64,000 nucleotides of DNA from Abelmoschus esculentus (taxonomy: Eukaryota > Streptophyta > Magnoliopsida > Malvales > Malvaceae): contig JAUCBN010000055.1 of the NCBI GenBank assembly GCA_035048815.1, positions 6,497,501-6,561,500 of the forward strand. The letters run 5' to 3'. Position 1 is the stretch's first letter. Each line of letters begins with the position of its first letter. Under the pieces are notes generated by a model, which saw only the letters and a program-made list of their open reading frames with translations, searched no databases and had not been told where the DNA came from. The position numbers and the translations under genes were made by a program. Below, piece by piece: positions 44,058 to 56,990 of the stretch.

Positions 44058-46122
44058 ATATTTATTTTAGGTCTTAAACCAAAATATGGGTTTATTATTT
44101 GGAATATCCTCTATTTTATTAATCTTGCTCCCCTTTTCTCCCCATTTTTCCTTTTTCTTATTTTAGTCACGGTCTTGTTTTTTTTTTTTTGATTTGGCTC
44201 CTAAATATTATTTTTTGTTTGATTTAGTCCTTAATCTTTTAATTTCTTTAATTTCCTATGTGCATTTAAATTTATGCTTTATTGCTTTGTTTTCACCTAA
44301 TTGTTTATTTCTTTCTTTTATTATTTTTCATTTAATCGGTTATTTGTCTTTATTTTATTTAATATTTGCATTTATTTTATTGTCTTAATTTTTTTTCTTC
44401 CTTCTTTTAATTCAATTTTCTTTAATACTAATGATACTAAATATGGTTTATAATATATATAGAAACAAGTTACATACAAATATATTATGATATCTTCATT
44501 TCTCTATTTAAATATATTTATGTACGTGACCTTCTTTTATTTTATTTTATTTATGTATAATTTTACTATTAATAATATATTTTGATGACATATTTCTTTA
44601 TTTATGTATAATTTTATAGTTGTTTCTACAATATCCCTTATAATGGTATATATAAATATTTAATAATATGTTATATTTATGATATATATGCAATTCATAT
44701 TTGTTAAATTATTTTCTCGTTTTCATTACCTTACATTTTATAGATATGTAAATATTTTTATTTATTTACCGTATATTTATATTAATACTTTTATGATATG
44801 TTTGTTAAAGTTTTAGATCAATTACGTATATATATTTTATTGTTTTTCTAAATTAGGTTGCATAACAATATATTAATTAACAATGAGGTGTTCCTTTTTT
44901 CGATGATAAGCTTGGCTACTAGTTTAAGGTGTGGATGGTAATTTTCGCTTATTCCTCAAACACCAAAGCCCTTAAAGTTTACTTGCAATTTTAAATAAAT
45001 TTTAATTTAATCGTCACTTTAACTTATAAAATTTGATATTAGTAAAGTGATGATTAAATAGGTACAGACTTTGGGCGGAGTGGGGGTGTTAATCCTTCTC
45101 CATCCGTAATCAACTCCCGAAAACCAATTTTTTGAATCTTTGATTTTATTTTTACTGTGTTCGGTCTACCAAAGTGATCAATGATGACTCTAATATTTTT
45201 CAAAACACGACCTTTTTCAAAGATACCCTTTTTAATTATTGTTTTTCCTAGAGGACAAAAACAGTCACTACAGGTGGTACAAATATGTGTAGTATATTAG
45301 GAACCTTGTTGTGTGTTAATGGATTACTTATTGTTGTAATAAAATGAATACTAAAACTGAGAAACTAGCATTTTAACCATCGATAAGTTTAAATAAGAGT
45401 TACATTTATATTTAGAGTCCTACAACCATAATAGTGTTCCTCTGATCCTTGTCGTCACTTGACCTACGTACGAAAATTTATAGCAAATTTACCCAAAAAA
45501 TTTGACCATATTATCCTTATAATATATTTTTTTTGTAACAAGTTAAACATTCAATATTTACATTGCTTAAAAAGTATTTTCATTGCACAATCTAAAATTT
45601 TAACATATTGAACTCAAATTTTTAAATATTTTTCATAATTAATATTCATTATTATTTCTCATATAATATAATATAAAAAATATTATATTTATTTTATAAA
45701 ACTAAAACTTAACATAAATGCATAATACAATATGAGACCACGATATTTTTTATTTAATATTTTTTAAATTGATTTTTACTATTGATCTATTATAATAATA
45801 TAAATTTATAAATATGTAAATCTACATAATGTATAATATAATATAAGATATACTATATATTTTTTTATTTTAGATTATTGAAATTATATTTGTAATATTA
45901 CTTTATGATAATAATTTAAATTTAAAAGTATATATAGTATAATATAATATATAAATTTAAAAATATATAATTAAAAAATTAATATCCACAAAATGTACTA
46001 ATATATTCTAAATCTAAAGATTTATAAATTCACAAAATTTATCTACCAAGTAGAAAAAAATTAACAATTTATTCTCAACTTAAATTTTATAAATCGTATA
46101 AAGGTAGACATAAAATCTATGC
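44058..46122. other. AT-rich region, no gene seen
   Basis: About 2 kb, strongly AT-rich with poly-T and TTTATTT runs at the left and ATATAA-rich sequence from 45540. ORF 44194-44388 is low complexity. Nothing recognisable. Confidence 0.45.
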
Positions 46123-47231
46123 TGTTGGGCTTGGTGTGACTCGATTGATAACCGATTAACTTGCCAATTTGATGGAGAAAGAACACTTTGGGTGATTTGT
46201 TGTGGAAGCAAAAATAACACGATGATTTTAGAGTGGTTCGACCTTCGAACAAGCACCTACATCCACTACCTTAGCTTCCCACTAAGGATTTCCCAAATTC
46301 ACTAAGAATCTCTTCCTTTTGAGGGAAAAGGGCTAACCTTACAAACCTTGACTCAAACCCGAATCAAGCATCCAAAGTTCACAACACGAACTTTGGGAAT
46401 CCTCTCAAACAAGAGATAATCTTAAGCAAACTTTGATAATCCTTCTAACAAGGCTAATTGTTTGCAGCTAAGCTCTCACCCAATCCTAAGACACTTGAGC
46501 ATACATATACATTAAGCTCACAAGTGTTGTCTACCCAAAAATGTGAGAATTAAGCTCTAAGACAATTCTTGAATCATAATGTTGTTTACAATGAAGCATT
46601 TTTTTTCTCTTGATGCTTGAGGCTTCCTTTTATCATCCCAAGTCATGATCTAGCCGTTTATAGCCGTTGGAGATGTTTTAGAGCCGTTTGGAGCTGATTT
46701 CAAGGCATATTTCTTCTTCTGGTGCAGGCGGTATCGATACCCCTGAGACTGGTATCGAAACACCCTCTTTGGGAAATAGCCGTCGAACCTGTAATAAGAA
46801 CAGGTATCGATACCAGTATCGATACCGCTCTTAGCCGTTGGGGATTTTTATAAAAACGTTTATGACCGTTGAGGGTGTTTAGAAACAAGTATCGAAACCA
46901 AACATCACAGTGGTGAAAAGGTATCGATATCAGTATCGATACCACTGTGATTTTGCCTTTGAAAACATGTCATTGAAGAACAGGTATCAAAACACCTTGA
47001 AGGGGTATCGAAACACCTGGGTTAAAAACCCTTCTTTGGTTTCTTTAAATCATTTAAAACATATTTAAAATCTCTCAAAAACATCTTAAATATATTTTCA
47101 AGTATTTTGGACATAAGAACCATTTTTAAAATCTTTTCAAATTAGTCCAAAACTCTTTTTCAATTATTATATCAAAACATTAGTTCTACATATGCATATA
47201 CAAAATGATTAAATTGAAAGAATGATCGATG
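46123..47231. repeat. LTR-like sequence (retrotransposon remnant) interrupted by J
   Basis: A TGTTGGGCTTGG start at 46123, a less AT-rich body with GAGTGGTTCGACC and ACTACCTTAGCTTCCCACT, and repeated AGCCGTT units at 46640-46690 resemble a copia LTR of the Maximus/SIRE kind. No internal domains, PBS or second terminus found. Carries TATCGATA cluster 2. The family is a tentative guess. Confidence 0.35.
46731..47020. repeat. TATCGATACC motif cluster 2
   Basis: About nine GTATCGATAC/GTATCGAAAC variants, with the palindrome GGTATCGATACC twice in full and two closely spaced pairs (GGTATCGATACCAGTATCG and a similar one at about 46920). ORF 46945-46700 is created by these repeats. Confidence 0.8.
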
Positions 47232-47849
47232 TGTAACACCCCGACCCGGATGTCACATTAGGTCTCCGACCCAAAATCTGTATTCCAAAATTTCATTTCA
47301 AAAGCCCAAAAATAAAATCGATTCAAGTCCAAATATGATTTATAAAATTTATTAAGTTAAAACATAAGCCCAAAATAATTTTAAGTACTTGGAGCTCCAA
47401 AATATTACAACCCATTAAAACATTCGACTCAAATAATAAACAGAGTTACAAAATACATATAGGGTCCGACATAGTACTAGCCCACTACATCTCTAACTGT
47501 ACTCTGACACAACGTCGATGCTGAAATCCAAACCTTGATGGTGCTCCATAGAAACCGGCTTCACCTAACCTACGCACGAAAACACATTTCGAACGCTGAG
47601 CTACGAAAGCTTAGTGGGTACGCCGAACTCGGCCCAAAATCATGCATATCATAAGCAGTAAAGCAAAGTATATAAATATCGTGCATGATATGATGGTCTA
47701 GCATACTTGCCTAACACATGGCATAAACAATGTATAATATCGAACACAGCAAATACATGTCACATCACAAATAACACACAAGAGTGAGGCTCGCGTCCAC
47801 ACAGCATCGAGATCCTACACTCAGGATTGAGGCCGCCCTCAAATCCTAT

Positions 47850-48025
47850 GCCCGGAATGTTACATCGGACATCTTCGAACGAGGTCGCCCAACGTTCAGA
47901 AAGGAATGGAGGTCGCCCAACCAATCCCATGCTCGTAATGTTACATCGAACATCTTCGAGTGAGGCCGTCCAACACTCGGAATAAAAGTCTTCAATACAT
48001 CACCCGGAATGTTACATCGGATGGC
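47850..48025. repeat. Tandem array in LTR J
   Basis: CGGAATGTTACATCGGA-type cores start at about 47852, 47933 and 48005, with GAGGTCGCCCAACG-type text between. Three imperfect units. Confidence 0.75.
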
Positions 48026-48265
48026 CTTCGACGTGTTGCAACACTTTTGGATATCCGGATTTTCATCAAACAAAGACTTGATACACACAAATGATCCACC
48101 TAGGATCTTCATATCAAAACATATCACGACTTATCATACTTAGTCTTTCGGGGTTTATAACATCAATCTTGTGATAACAATTCATTTAATTATTTATAAG
48201 ATTCATTTGGACCCTTAATCCTCTTATCGAACCTTAAACAAAACTTATCTTGACAAAAGTTCACA

Positions 48266-48510
48266 GGGGTACCGATACTTCTATATGGGGTATCGAAACA
48301 CCCTATATCAATACCCACCCAAAGAAGGTATCGAAACATGGGTATCGATACCCTTTGACCAATTTTAAAGTCAACGAAAAGGGGAACCTCCGCTTCGATA
48401 CTGGTATCGAATCTAATATGCCACTTGAGGGCTTGGTATCGATACCCCCTCCCCTTTAGCCTAATTTCTCTCAGGGGTATCGATACACGGGCCACCGGTA
48501 TCGATACCAC
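48266..48510. repeat. TATCGATACC motif cluster 3 (in LTR J)
   Basis: About eight GTATCGATAC-type sites, several exact (for example near 48342, 48436 and 48497). Translating the repeats gives the spurious 108- and 69-codon ORFs here. Confidence 0.8.
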
Positions 48511-49429
48511 CTGCACGAAACTACAAGTTTCCCTTAGAAATTTCTAGAGATCATTCCCAAACTCAAACCAATCAATCCTAAAGTGTTCATATTCATTTCT
48601 AGAGATGATTAGAGTGTTTTAACATCAACTTCAAGTCATCTAACACACAAATCCAAAATTCACCATTAAAGTTCATTAAGCTTTTGCAACCAACATACAC
48701 ACAAGTATCTATATGAAATGCATTCTACTATGACGTGGATGATAAAGAGAAGAGTTGAGAGTATCAACCTCAAGCAAACACAACAAAACGACCTCCCTTC
48801 TTCCTCCTCAAGCTTTCTCTTTGCCTTGCCTTTGAGACGGGGTTTCCACTTCTTTCTCTACAAGAGAGAGATGAAGAACGGATTAGAACACTTCGGGAAG
48901 ATTTCCAAAGCCTTAAAACACTTAAAAGAACCCAGCTTAAACTCTCAAAAACTCCCCAAAAACACTCTTCCACCAAACTAAACAAAGAGCATCTTGTTTT
49001 GTAGATCTCCTTAAGCCTTATCTCTTACTCTTCAATCCAAAAACGAGATTCTAAAGAAAACTAACCAAGATCAGACCTTTCTCAAACCTTTTCTTAAGAT
49101 GGAAATGAAGAAGATGGGAGAAACTTTACAAACCCATGACCTCACTTCTGCAGAGACAATAACTCTCCAAACCCCCTCTTTGTCATCTTATTTTAACATT
49201 TACCAAAATGCCCTCAGCCCACAACTTAAGCCCAAACACTCCAATCAAGACCCAACAACCTAGGCCTAACCCACTCTACTCGGGGTCCAAAACCGAAGCC
49301 CAAACCCATCGGGTTAAACTGACACTCGGATCCGAATCCGGGTCGTTACACGATGAGAATTACAGTTGTAATTGTTTACGCACATTATCCTTTTGAACTC
49401 TTTTGGTAAAGAAAAAGAAAAAATCTACT

Positions 49430-50400
49430 TTAATGCGCATCTTTACTAATATAACCTCAAAAAATAAGAATTTTATCTTTAGAGAGGCCTTTAATATTCA
49501 TAATTTTTATAAATATAGACGTTCTTTGATTATTTTTCTCAGTCTCTTTTTAAAAAATATGATAATGTCTTTTTATCATTCGTGTAATTTCTCGATATGC
49601 AACAACAAATTTATCTTTCTTCAACAAGAGTGGACAATCCATCATCACTCCGAGATCTTTTTTTGCTAGAAATATTTTTTTCATAGAAGTACCTACAACA
49701 GTTGACGTTTGATAAGTTGAAGCATATATCTCATCTTTTGATTTAGGATCTTTTACTCCATTTTATTCAACATCAAATGCATCAAAAGATGTATTATCTT
49801 CTGCATACATATCTTTTACTATATTTGTTGTTGCCTCAGTTGTAACTCTTGTTGCTCTTTCTTTTTAAATACTTGAACCAAGTCATCAAAGAACGAAAAT
49901 GGTTTATTTCTTAATCCAATTACAGATGGATGACTCTACACAGGAAAACAAACAAATATTAAATTATATAATATAAAAATATAAATAGCAAAAAAACTTA
50001 ATAAAAAGTTTAAATATTTACCTTAACCCAACCATAAAAACATCTTTCGGTGCAGTTAAACATTTTTTTTGTTTCAATCAAACCCACTTTCAATGTTAAG
50101 TATTTCATATAAAGCATTGTATTATCTTTTTAATAATTTTACTCTCGATTCAATATGTAGATTGACCCTAAATTGTGATATAGAAGCTTGGTCCCCTAAC
50201 ATTTTCTCAAGATAATAGAGGTATCCTGATCTAAAAGTTTCATTATTCCCTTTTTAATGTAGTTTTTTCGTCAATATGTGTAAGCATTCAATAAGTACAA
50301 CATCCTCTTGTTTTGTCCACACTGTTTAGTATTGACAAACTTAACTCTTTTAATTGCTTACTTTTGTCTCCTTTGCGACTCTGTATTTGAAGTTGACATG
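49430..50400 (-). pseudogene. PIF/Harbinger accessory ORF, Myb/SANT-like (element L)
   Basis: On the minus strand, from about 50320: VWTKQEDVVLIECLHILTKK, then ETFRSGYLYYLEKMLGDQAS, FRVNLHIESRVKLLKR, and after a stop YNALYEI. This is the trihelix/Myb-SANT-like fold (PF12776 type) that accompanies PIF/Harbinger transposases and helps them bind DNA. A downstream piece near 49480-49440 (IKGLSKDKILIF then SKDAH) resembles the usual C-terminal segment. Multiple stops. Confidence 0.7.
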
Positions 50401-50699
50401 TTATTTTTTAAAAAAATCTAAAAAAAAATACCAAAAAGTATATTACACAATATAAAACATATAACTGATATCGAATAACATAAAAATAAAATGATAAAAT
50501 ACATTAAATTAAATAAAATCATAAAATATAATAAATGTCAATAATGTCAACTTAAATTTTAAATATATATATAAATTTAAAAAATCACATTAAAACTTTA
50601 AAGTGAAATACATATAAAATAAAATTTATCCTAAATTTCATAAAACCAACCAACTAGTAATGTATTCTCCCCTAGTTTTTCTCTCTGCTCATTTCAAGT

Positions 50700-51410
50700 A
50701 GTGATTGACTTATAGTGTATGTTCATTTTAGACTTTTTAAACTCTTCAGCTTGACTACTATCTACTTCAACATAATAAGATTTAATAGGATCAAGTGACA
50801 TCCCTAATCTAAGGAAGTTATAAGAAAGACAACAAGACTAAATAATTCCACATTACAATTTCATTAGTTAAAATGATTTTTTTAATGGCTCATCTCGCTT
50901 TCAAAATACCAAAATATCTTTCAATACAATTGTGTGCTTGAGAGTGATTCATGTTGACATATTCTCGAAAGTGGTAGGTTGATGTCCTTATCTTCAATTA
51001 TTTAAGTGGTATTGTTGACTTTTATATTGTGCAAAAAATTCAATTTTATTTGTATATTCAACATCACATAAATAGTAATACGCTATGCCTTTTAATTTAA
51101 AAAATTTATTAATATATAACATTAGTTTTACTTATTTTATTTATATATTCAATAATTAAGTATTACCTTGTGAAATATTTAAACATTTTTTCTATTAATG
51201 ACATTCTTTAATATTCTATCATTAGTAGAACACTTTTACTCAGGTAAGACATAAATAAATTGTATTTATAGTGTACAAATATCAAGTATATTTTTTATAA
51301 TTTTATTTTTTTTCTTGTTTTATACTTCGATCTATCAACTAAAGCAATATTAATCTTAATATATGTTTCATCTAAAGCACCTAAATATCTATGTATTCAT
51401 GAAGCAATTA
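50700..51410 (-). pseudogene. PIF/Harbinger (HARBI1-like) transposase, main part (element L)
   Basis: From 51410: WIHRYLGALDETYIKINIA, giving the first catalytic Asp (Gly-Ala-Leu-Asp), then DRSKYKTRKK. Later YYLCDVEYTNKIEFF corresponds to the second Asp region, and MNHSQAHNCIERYFGILKAR is the hallmark Glu-containing block. The order is that of DDE nucleases of this superfamily. It is interrupted at the start by copia K; the N-terminal part is at 57239-57480. Stops and frameshifts make it inactive. Confidence 0.78.
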
Positions 51411-51415
51411 AAAAA

Positions 51416-51643
51416 TGTTATGAATAAAATAAAGAGTAAGATAGATGAATAAAGATGAGAGAAAATAGAGAGATTTTATTGTATTCTCAAAGTAGAGTTG
51501 TGTACAATGCTTTCTCCAAAAGCCTATATTTATAGGCATAAGATGGAAATCCTAATTTCAATGGGTATTGAACCCTAATAATAAAGTCCATCAAAGCCTC
51601 CTTTAATAAATGAATATTCACCATAAATAAAATATTCTTAACA
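51416..51643 (-). repeat. Element K 3' LTR
   Basis: TGTTATGAATAAAATAAAG ... ATATTCTTAACA, with a TATAAATA box on the minus strand at about 51525-51534. Confidence 0.9.
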
Positions 51644-51859
51644 CCCCCTTTACTATCCATAAAGATAATGTGTCTCGTTAAAACCTTATTAAGATAAAAA
51701 CCTGTGGGAAAAAATACTTAGTGAAAGAAAAAGAGTACACATATCACTAATACACAAAATATGTTGCCTCATTAAAAACATTTTCTAGGAAAACCCAATG
51801 GGACAAAACCTTGGATAAAAAAGAGTACAACATGTATTTGACTCCCCCTCATAAATACA

Positions 51860-53613
51860 TCAGACAAGATATCTGACACGACGCAATCCAATATTGTAAG
51901 TTAACTTCTCAAATGGAGCAGTAGGGAGCGTCTTAGTAAATAGATCTGTCAAATTATCACATGAATGAATCTATTGCATCAATGTCTCCGTTCTTTTGTA
52001 GATCATGAGTGAAGAAGAATTTTGGTGAGATGTGTTTTGTTCTATCACCCTTTATATATCCTTCCTTAAGTTAGGCAATACATGTTGTATTATCCTTGTA
52101 TAAGACTGTCAGATCTATTTTTCTAGAGAGTAAACCACAATTTTCTCGAATATGTTGGGTTACCGACCTTAATCACACACATTCACGACTAGCCTCATGG
52201 AAAGCCAAAATCTAAGCATGATTAGAAAAAATGGTGGTAATAGTTTGTTTCATTGAACGCAAAGAAATTATTGTACCACCGTATGTAAATACATAACCAG
52301 TCTGTGATCGAGCATTATGAGGATTAGATAAGTTTTCTACATCTGCAAAACCGACCAATTCTTTTTTAGATATATTAGGGAAAAATAATCCCATGTCTTT
52401 TGTACCTTGAAGATAACAAAATATATGTTTAACTCCATTCCAGTGTCTTCGAGTTGGACATGAGCTAAATCTTGCCAACAAATTGACAGCGAATGATATG
52501 TCAGGTCGTGTATGACTAGAATGATACATCAAAGCACCAATAGCACTTAAGTATGAAACTTCTGGACCAAGAATATCCTCATCCTTCTTCTCTCGAGGAC
52601 GGAATGGATCTTTTTTAACATCAAGTGACTTAACAACCATGAGGGTGCTCAACGGATGTGCGTTATGCATGTAAAACTTCTTTAGCATTTTTTCTATGTA
52701 TGTTGATTGATTCACAAGGATTCCATCCTTTAAGTGTTCAATATGTAATCCAAGAAAAAATCTTGTTTTTCCGAGATCTTTCATTTCAAATTCTTTCGTT
52801 AGATATTCTACTGTCAATGAGATCTCTTCAGGAGTTCCAATGATATTCAAATCATCAACATACACAACAATAATAATGAATCTGGAGGTAAACCTCTTAA
52901 AAAATGTATGGGGAATTTGGATCATTCTTATAGCCTTCCGCTAATAAGTATTCGTTGAGGCGATTATACCACATTCACCCAGATTGTTTTAATCCATAAA
53001 GAGATTTGTTAAATTTAATTGAATAATGTTCTCAAGAACCTGAATTAACTGCTTCAGGTAGTTTAAATCCTTCTGGAAGTTTCACTTAAATATTATTATC
53101 AAGAGGCCCATAAAAATATGTTGTAACAACATCCATCAAGCGGAAATTAAGTCTTTCTTTTATTGCCAGACTAATCAAAAATCGAAAAATGGTTGCATCC
53201 ACCATTGGGGAATATGTTTCTTCATAATCAATTCCAGGTCTTTGTGAAAATACTTGTGCAACCAAACGAGCTTTATATCTCGTAATTTTCCCCTTTTCAT
53301 TTCTCTTTCGCACAAAAACCCATTTATACCCCACGGGTTTTACACCTTCTGGTGTACGGACTATAAGCCCAAAGACTTCTCTTTTTGAAAAGGATTTGAT
53401 TTCTGCTTCAATTACCTCTTTCCATTTTGGCCAATCATCTCTTTGCTTACATTGTCCAATTGACAATGGTTCATGATCCACAATATAATCCAAAATTTCT
53501 AGTGCTATATTGCACGCAAAAGTATTATCAATACCAGTTTTATTTCGGTTCCATTTGTTACCAGACATGACATAACTTATAGAGATCTCATCATTATTAG
53601 GTACCTGATTCAT
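51860..53613 (-). pseudogene. Copia reverse transcriptase and RNase H (element K)
   Basis: RT starts at 53613. Landmarks are EVIEAEIKSFSKREV-like WKEVIEAEIKSFSKREV, VKPVGYKWVFVRKRNEKGK, RYKARLVAQVFSQRPGIDYE and ETYSPMVDATIFRFL, then a break and LNKSLYGLKQSG. The second frame (52925-52212) has the catalytic IVVYVDDLNIIG, intact, then GLHIEHLKDGILVNQ and HTRPDISFAVNLLARFS. RNase H includes VGFADVENLSNPHNARSQTG and ends at SNHA followed by a stop where Glu is expected; remnants (EASRECVW, LYKDNTTCIA) run on to about 51870. The RT active site survives but the protein is broken. Confidence 0.88.
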
Positions 53614-53649
53614 GTCTGATGTCTCTTCTGGAGACCTTTTAATCTATTC

Positions 53650-54644
53650 TCAAGATATTTCATGATTCGTTGATTCCATAATTAGACCATCACAAGATAT
53701 AGCTCCTTTTATTTTTCGAGGAATCTTATCTCTGAAACCTAATGGTCTACCACGCTTTAAGCGTGTGTTTAACTCATTAGTAACTAGAGTTTGTCCTTCT
53801 AGGACATCAATTTTAATCGGAGCATTCACAGCTGGAATATGTGACTTGGTCACTCTTTTAGGGCCAGTAAAAACATCTAACAATTGATTTGCTAAGTTTT
53901 GTAAATGAATTATCCTTTGAACTTCTAAATCACATTGTTGGTTACGTGGATCAAAGTGAGATAACAATAATTCATTCCAATTTATATTTTTTTCAGCTAT
54001 TTATTTTCTCCTCTTAATGTTGGAAAAACTGTTTCATTAAAATGACAGTCGACAAATCGAGCTGTAAATAAATTCCCCGTCAAAGGCTCAAGATATTTAA
54101 TTATCGAGGGGGATTCAAATTCGACGTATATTCCCAACCTTCTTTGAAGACCCATCTTTTTACGTTTTGGTGGAGCAATCGGAACATAAACCGCACATCC
54201 AAAAATTCTAAGATGGGAAATATTTGGTTCCTGACCAAAAACCATTTGTAATGGGGAGAAATTATGATAACTTACTGGCCTGATGCGAATCAGTGATGCT
54301 GCATGTAAAATGGCATGTCCCCAAGCAGAAATTGGTAGTTTGAACTTCATCAATAACGGTCTTGAAATTAATTGAAGCCATTTGATAAATGATTCTGCAA
54401 GACCATTTTGTGTATGAACATGAGCTACAGGATGTTCAACACTAATTCTAATCGACATGTAAAAATCATCAAAAGCCTGAGAAGTAAATTCACCAGCATT
54501 ATCAAGATGAATTATCTTTATGGGAGAATCTGGAAAATTTGATCGTAATTTTAATAATTGAGCAAGTAACCTTGCAAATGCCAAGTTGCGGTTTGTTAAC
54601 AAGGATACATGTGACCATTTAGTCGATGCATCAATTAAAACCAT
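53650..54644 (-). pseudogene. Copia integrase core and C-terminal region (element K)
   Basis: Frame 54644-53997 (215 codons) contains the D,D-35-E triad: MVLIDASTKWSHV (first Asp), IIHLDNAGEFTSQAFDD (second Asp) and HTQNGLAESFIKWLQLISRP (Glu). It is followed by PISAWGHAILHAA, SPLQMVFGQEPNISHLRIFG and a GKR-like RRLGIYVEF block. A stop at 53997 and a shift lead to the linker at 53967-53650. The catalytic core itself looks complete. Confidence 0.86.
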
Positions 54645-54651
54645 AAAATAT

Positions 54652-55350
54652 CTAAATGGTCCACAAGAACGGTGTATGGGCTTCTAGAAAATTAATAGAT
54701 TTATAATCTATTTTAGCTGGTGATGGTCGAATAATTAATTTTTCTTGGGAGCAAGTGTCACATAAAAAGGCATTACTTTGAAGAATCTGTTGGTTCTTCA
54801 ATGAGTGACCACATGAATTCTCAACAATTTTTCGTATCATAATCGTACTGGGATGGCCTAAATGGTCGTGCCAAATAATAAAGTTATCAGTAAACTCATA
54901 GTTTACACTAGCATGTGCTTCAATTGCACTAATTCTTGTGTAGTACAATCCGGATGACAATGCATGTAATTTTTCTAAAACTTTCTTATTGCCTTGAGTT
55001 ATACTCGTAATATAGAGATATTCAACATCTCCTTGGCTAATACTCTCAATATGATATCCATTTTTGCGAATATCTTTAAAACTAAACAAGTTTCTTTTCG
55101 ACTTTGGAGAGTATAACGCATCTTGAATATGGAATAAAGATCCATTTGACAATAACATATCCACTTTTCCGGAGCCTTTTATGATATTAGCACTTCCGGA
55201 TATAGTATTCATATTATTCACTTGCATTGTTAAATGAGAAAAGAATTTTTTATACTTAAATATAGCATGAGCACTTGCACTTTCCGCTAAGCATAAGTCG
55301 TCACCATTTTTTTTTTCAGATTGTTTTTGTGACGTAATCATATTCTTCAA
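54652..55350 (-). pseudogene. Copia protease and integrase zinc region (element K)
   Basis: The protease active site reads CLAESASAHAIF, where lineage members have Asp-Ser; the catalytic Asp is Glu here. Then come TISGSANIIKGSGKVDMLL and ALYSPKSKRNLFSFKDIRKN. The integrase HHCC region is FIIWHDHLGHPSTIMIRKIV ... FLCDTCSQEKL, with its Cys pair kept. The frame ends within a few bases of the integrase core frame, implying a small shift near 54650. Confidence 0.85.
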
Positions 55351-55554
55351 AGAATAAATAAATAAATGTTACAACAATATTCAAAATAAATAAATAAATA
55401 ATATCAATAATTTTAATAAAGTAAACATAAATTTTATTTTTGAAAAAAAATCATGATAAAATAAAACATCTTCCTAATAAACATAAAGTAAATATAAAAT
55501 TAATTAAAAGACATCAATTATTCCTCTCAAGGGATAAGAGAAAATCATTAACTT

Positions 55555-56555
55555 TTATGTTTGTAATGCCATAATTGTCTTGGTAATTGCCGGAAATGCC
55601 ATAATCATCTTTGTGAATGCCGTAATCATCTTTGTCATGATAGAAACAAAATTTGTTTCAACTCTTTTTCCTTTACCACTTATTGATTGTTGGTAAAGGT
55701 CCACAAGATATTTTGGCGTACGGAAAACACGAGCCCAATGATTTGTGCTGCCACATCGATGACACATAGATTCTTCTTTCTTGGATTGATCTTTTGCACC
55801 ATTTTCATTCTTATTGTTCCACTTACGATGGGTATATTTACTTTTAAAATGAACACCTCGCCTATGTCCTCGACTGTGGTTATGACGACGCCCAAGCCTA
55901 TAGCTATGACCACGATTATTGGTGTAGCCTTTATTTTGTCCACTATAGAATGTCGTATTCGCTTCAGGAAATGGAGCGAAACCTGTTGGGCGATATTCAT
56001 GATTTTTCATGAGCAATTCATTATTTTGCTCAGCAACAAGAAGGCAAGAAATTAACTCAGAATATTTTTTAAAGCCTTTTTCACGATACTGTGTCTAAAG
56101 GACAACATTGTTGGCATGAAAAGTGGAGTATGTTTTTCTAACATATACTCATCAGTAATATTTTAACCACATAACTTCAATTGTGAAGTAATTCGAAACA
56201 TAGCAGAGTTATACTCGCTTACTGATTTAAAATCTTGCAATCTCAGATGCAACCAATCATATCGAGATTTAGGCAAAATAACGGTTTTCAGGTGGTCATA
56301 TCGTTCCTTTAGATTATTCCAAAGAATAAGAGGATCTTTCAACGTTAAATATTCAGATTTCAACCCCTCATGGAGGTGATGACGAAGAAGTATCATGGCT
56401 TTGGCCTTATTTTGAGCAGATTCTGCATTCCCCTTTTTAATAGTATTTCTCAGACCATTTGCATCTAGATGTATTTTGGCATCTAAGATTCAAGATAAAT
56501 AATTATTTCTGGAAATATCAAGAGCCACAAACTCAATTTTTGCAAGATTTATCAT
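55555..56555 (-). pseudogene. Copia gag (element K)
   Basis: Start ATG at 56553-56555 (MINLAKIEFVALDISRNNYL), with an early stop. Then MILLRHHLHEGLKSEYLT and LWNNLKERYDHLKTVILPKS in a UBN2-type Gag, frame changes, and a basic region. The zinc knuckle reads MCHRCGSTNHWARVFRT: the last Cys of CX2CX4HX4C is Phe. The Met-Ala-Ile-Ile-type end contains three short repeats (KMIMAF/TMIMALQ) at about 55560-55630. Confidence 0.82.
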
Positions 56556-56990
56556 TGATATACTATAAAAGACATAAAAAAATTAGATCAACTATAAATT
56601 AATATAAGAATAAATCTAAAAAAAATCTTTCTACGTCATATTAATAAAAAATATATACAAACAAACAAACAAAGATTTAATCCTCATACGCGACATTGTT
56701 AAACTAGTTCACAAGGTCCTTTAAAAAGAACCTCCTTTGAGACCAGTAGCCTTGAAGAACGGGATGTCCAGTCAATATACTTGGATTAAATTATCAAAAC
56801 AAAATATTAATGGCATGAAATAAACACATAATAACATTAGACAAAAACAAGAATATTTACATGAGAAAGAGAAAAAATTATAATCATCATCGTATATATA
56901 TTATTTTATAAATTAAAATATATAAGATGGAAAAAGAACATACCAGGTAAATCTTCGAAGAAACTTGGAATTAAAATCTTCTGAGCAAAC

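Larger units (their letters stand above)
47232..49350 (-). repeat. J: solo LTR (2119 bp) with perfect CGATG duplication
   Basis: Begins TGTAACACCCCGACCCGG and ends CCGGGTCGTTACA, an inverted terminus. It is flanked by CGATG at 47227-47231 and CGATG at 49351-49355. No internal domain is present, so LTR-LTR recombination probably removed the body. GCTTAGTG is at 47609-47616. A three-unit array of about 72-81 bp with GGAATGTTACATCGGA follows at 47850-48025. TATCGATA cluster 3 is at 48266-48510. ORFs inside are not supported. Confidence 0.88.

Noticed and set aside
48190..48516. ORFs with repeated Arg-Tyr / Ser-Ile-Pro / Phe-Asp-Thr words
   Set aside because: They come from translating GTATCGATAC motifs in LTR J; the same happens at 46700-46945 and 38539-38799.
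49208..49396. 62-codon ORF at the end of LTR J
   Set aside because: It crosses the LTR terminus at 49350 and has no recognisable similarity.
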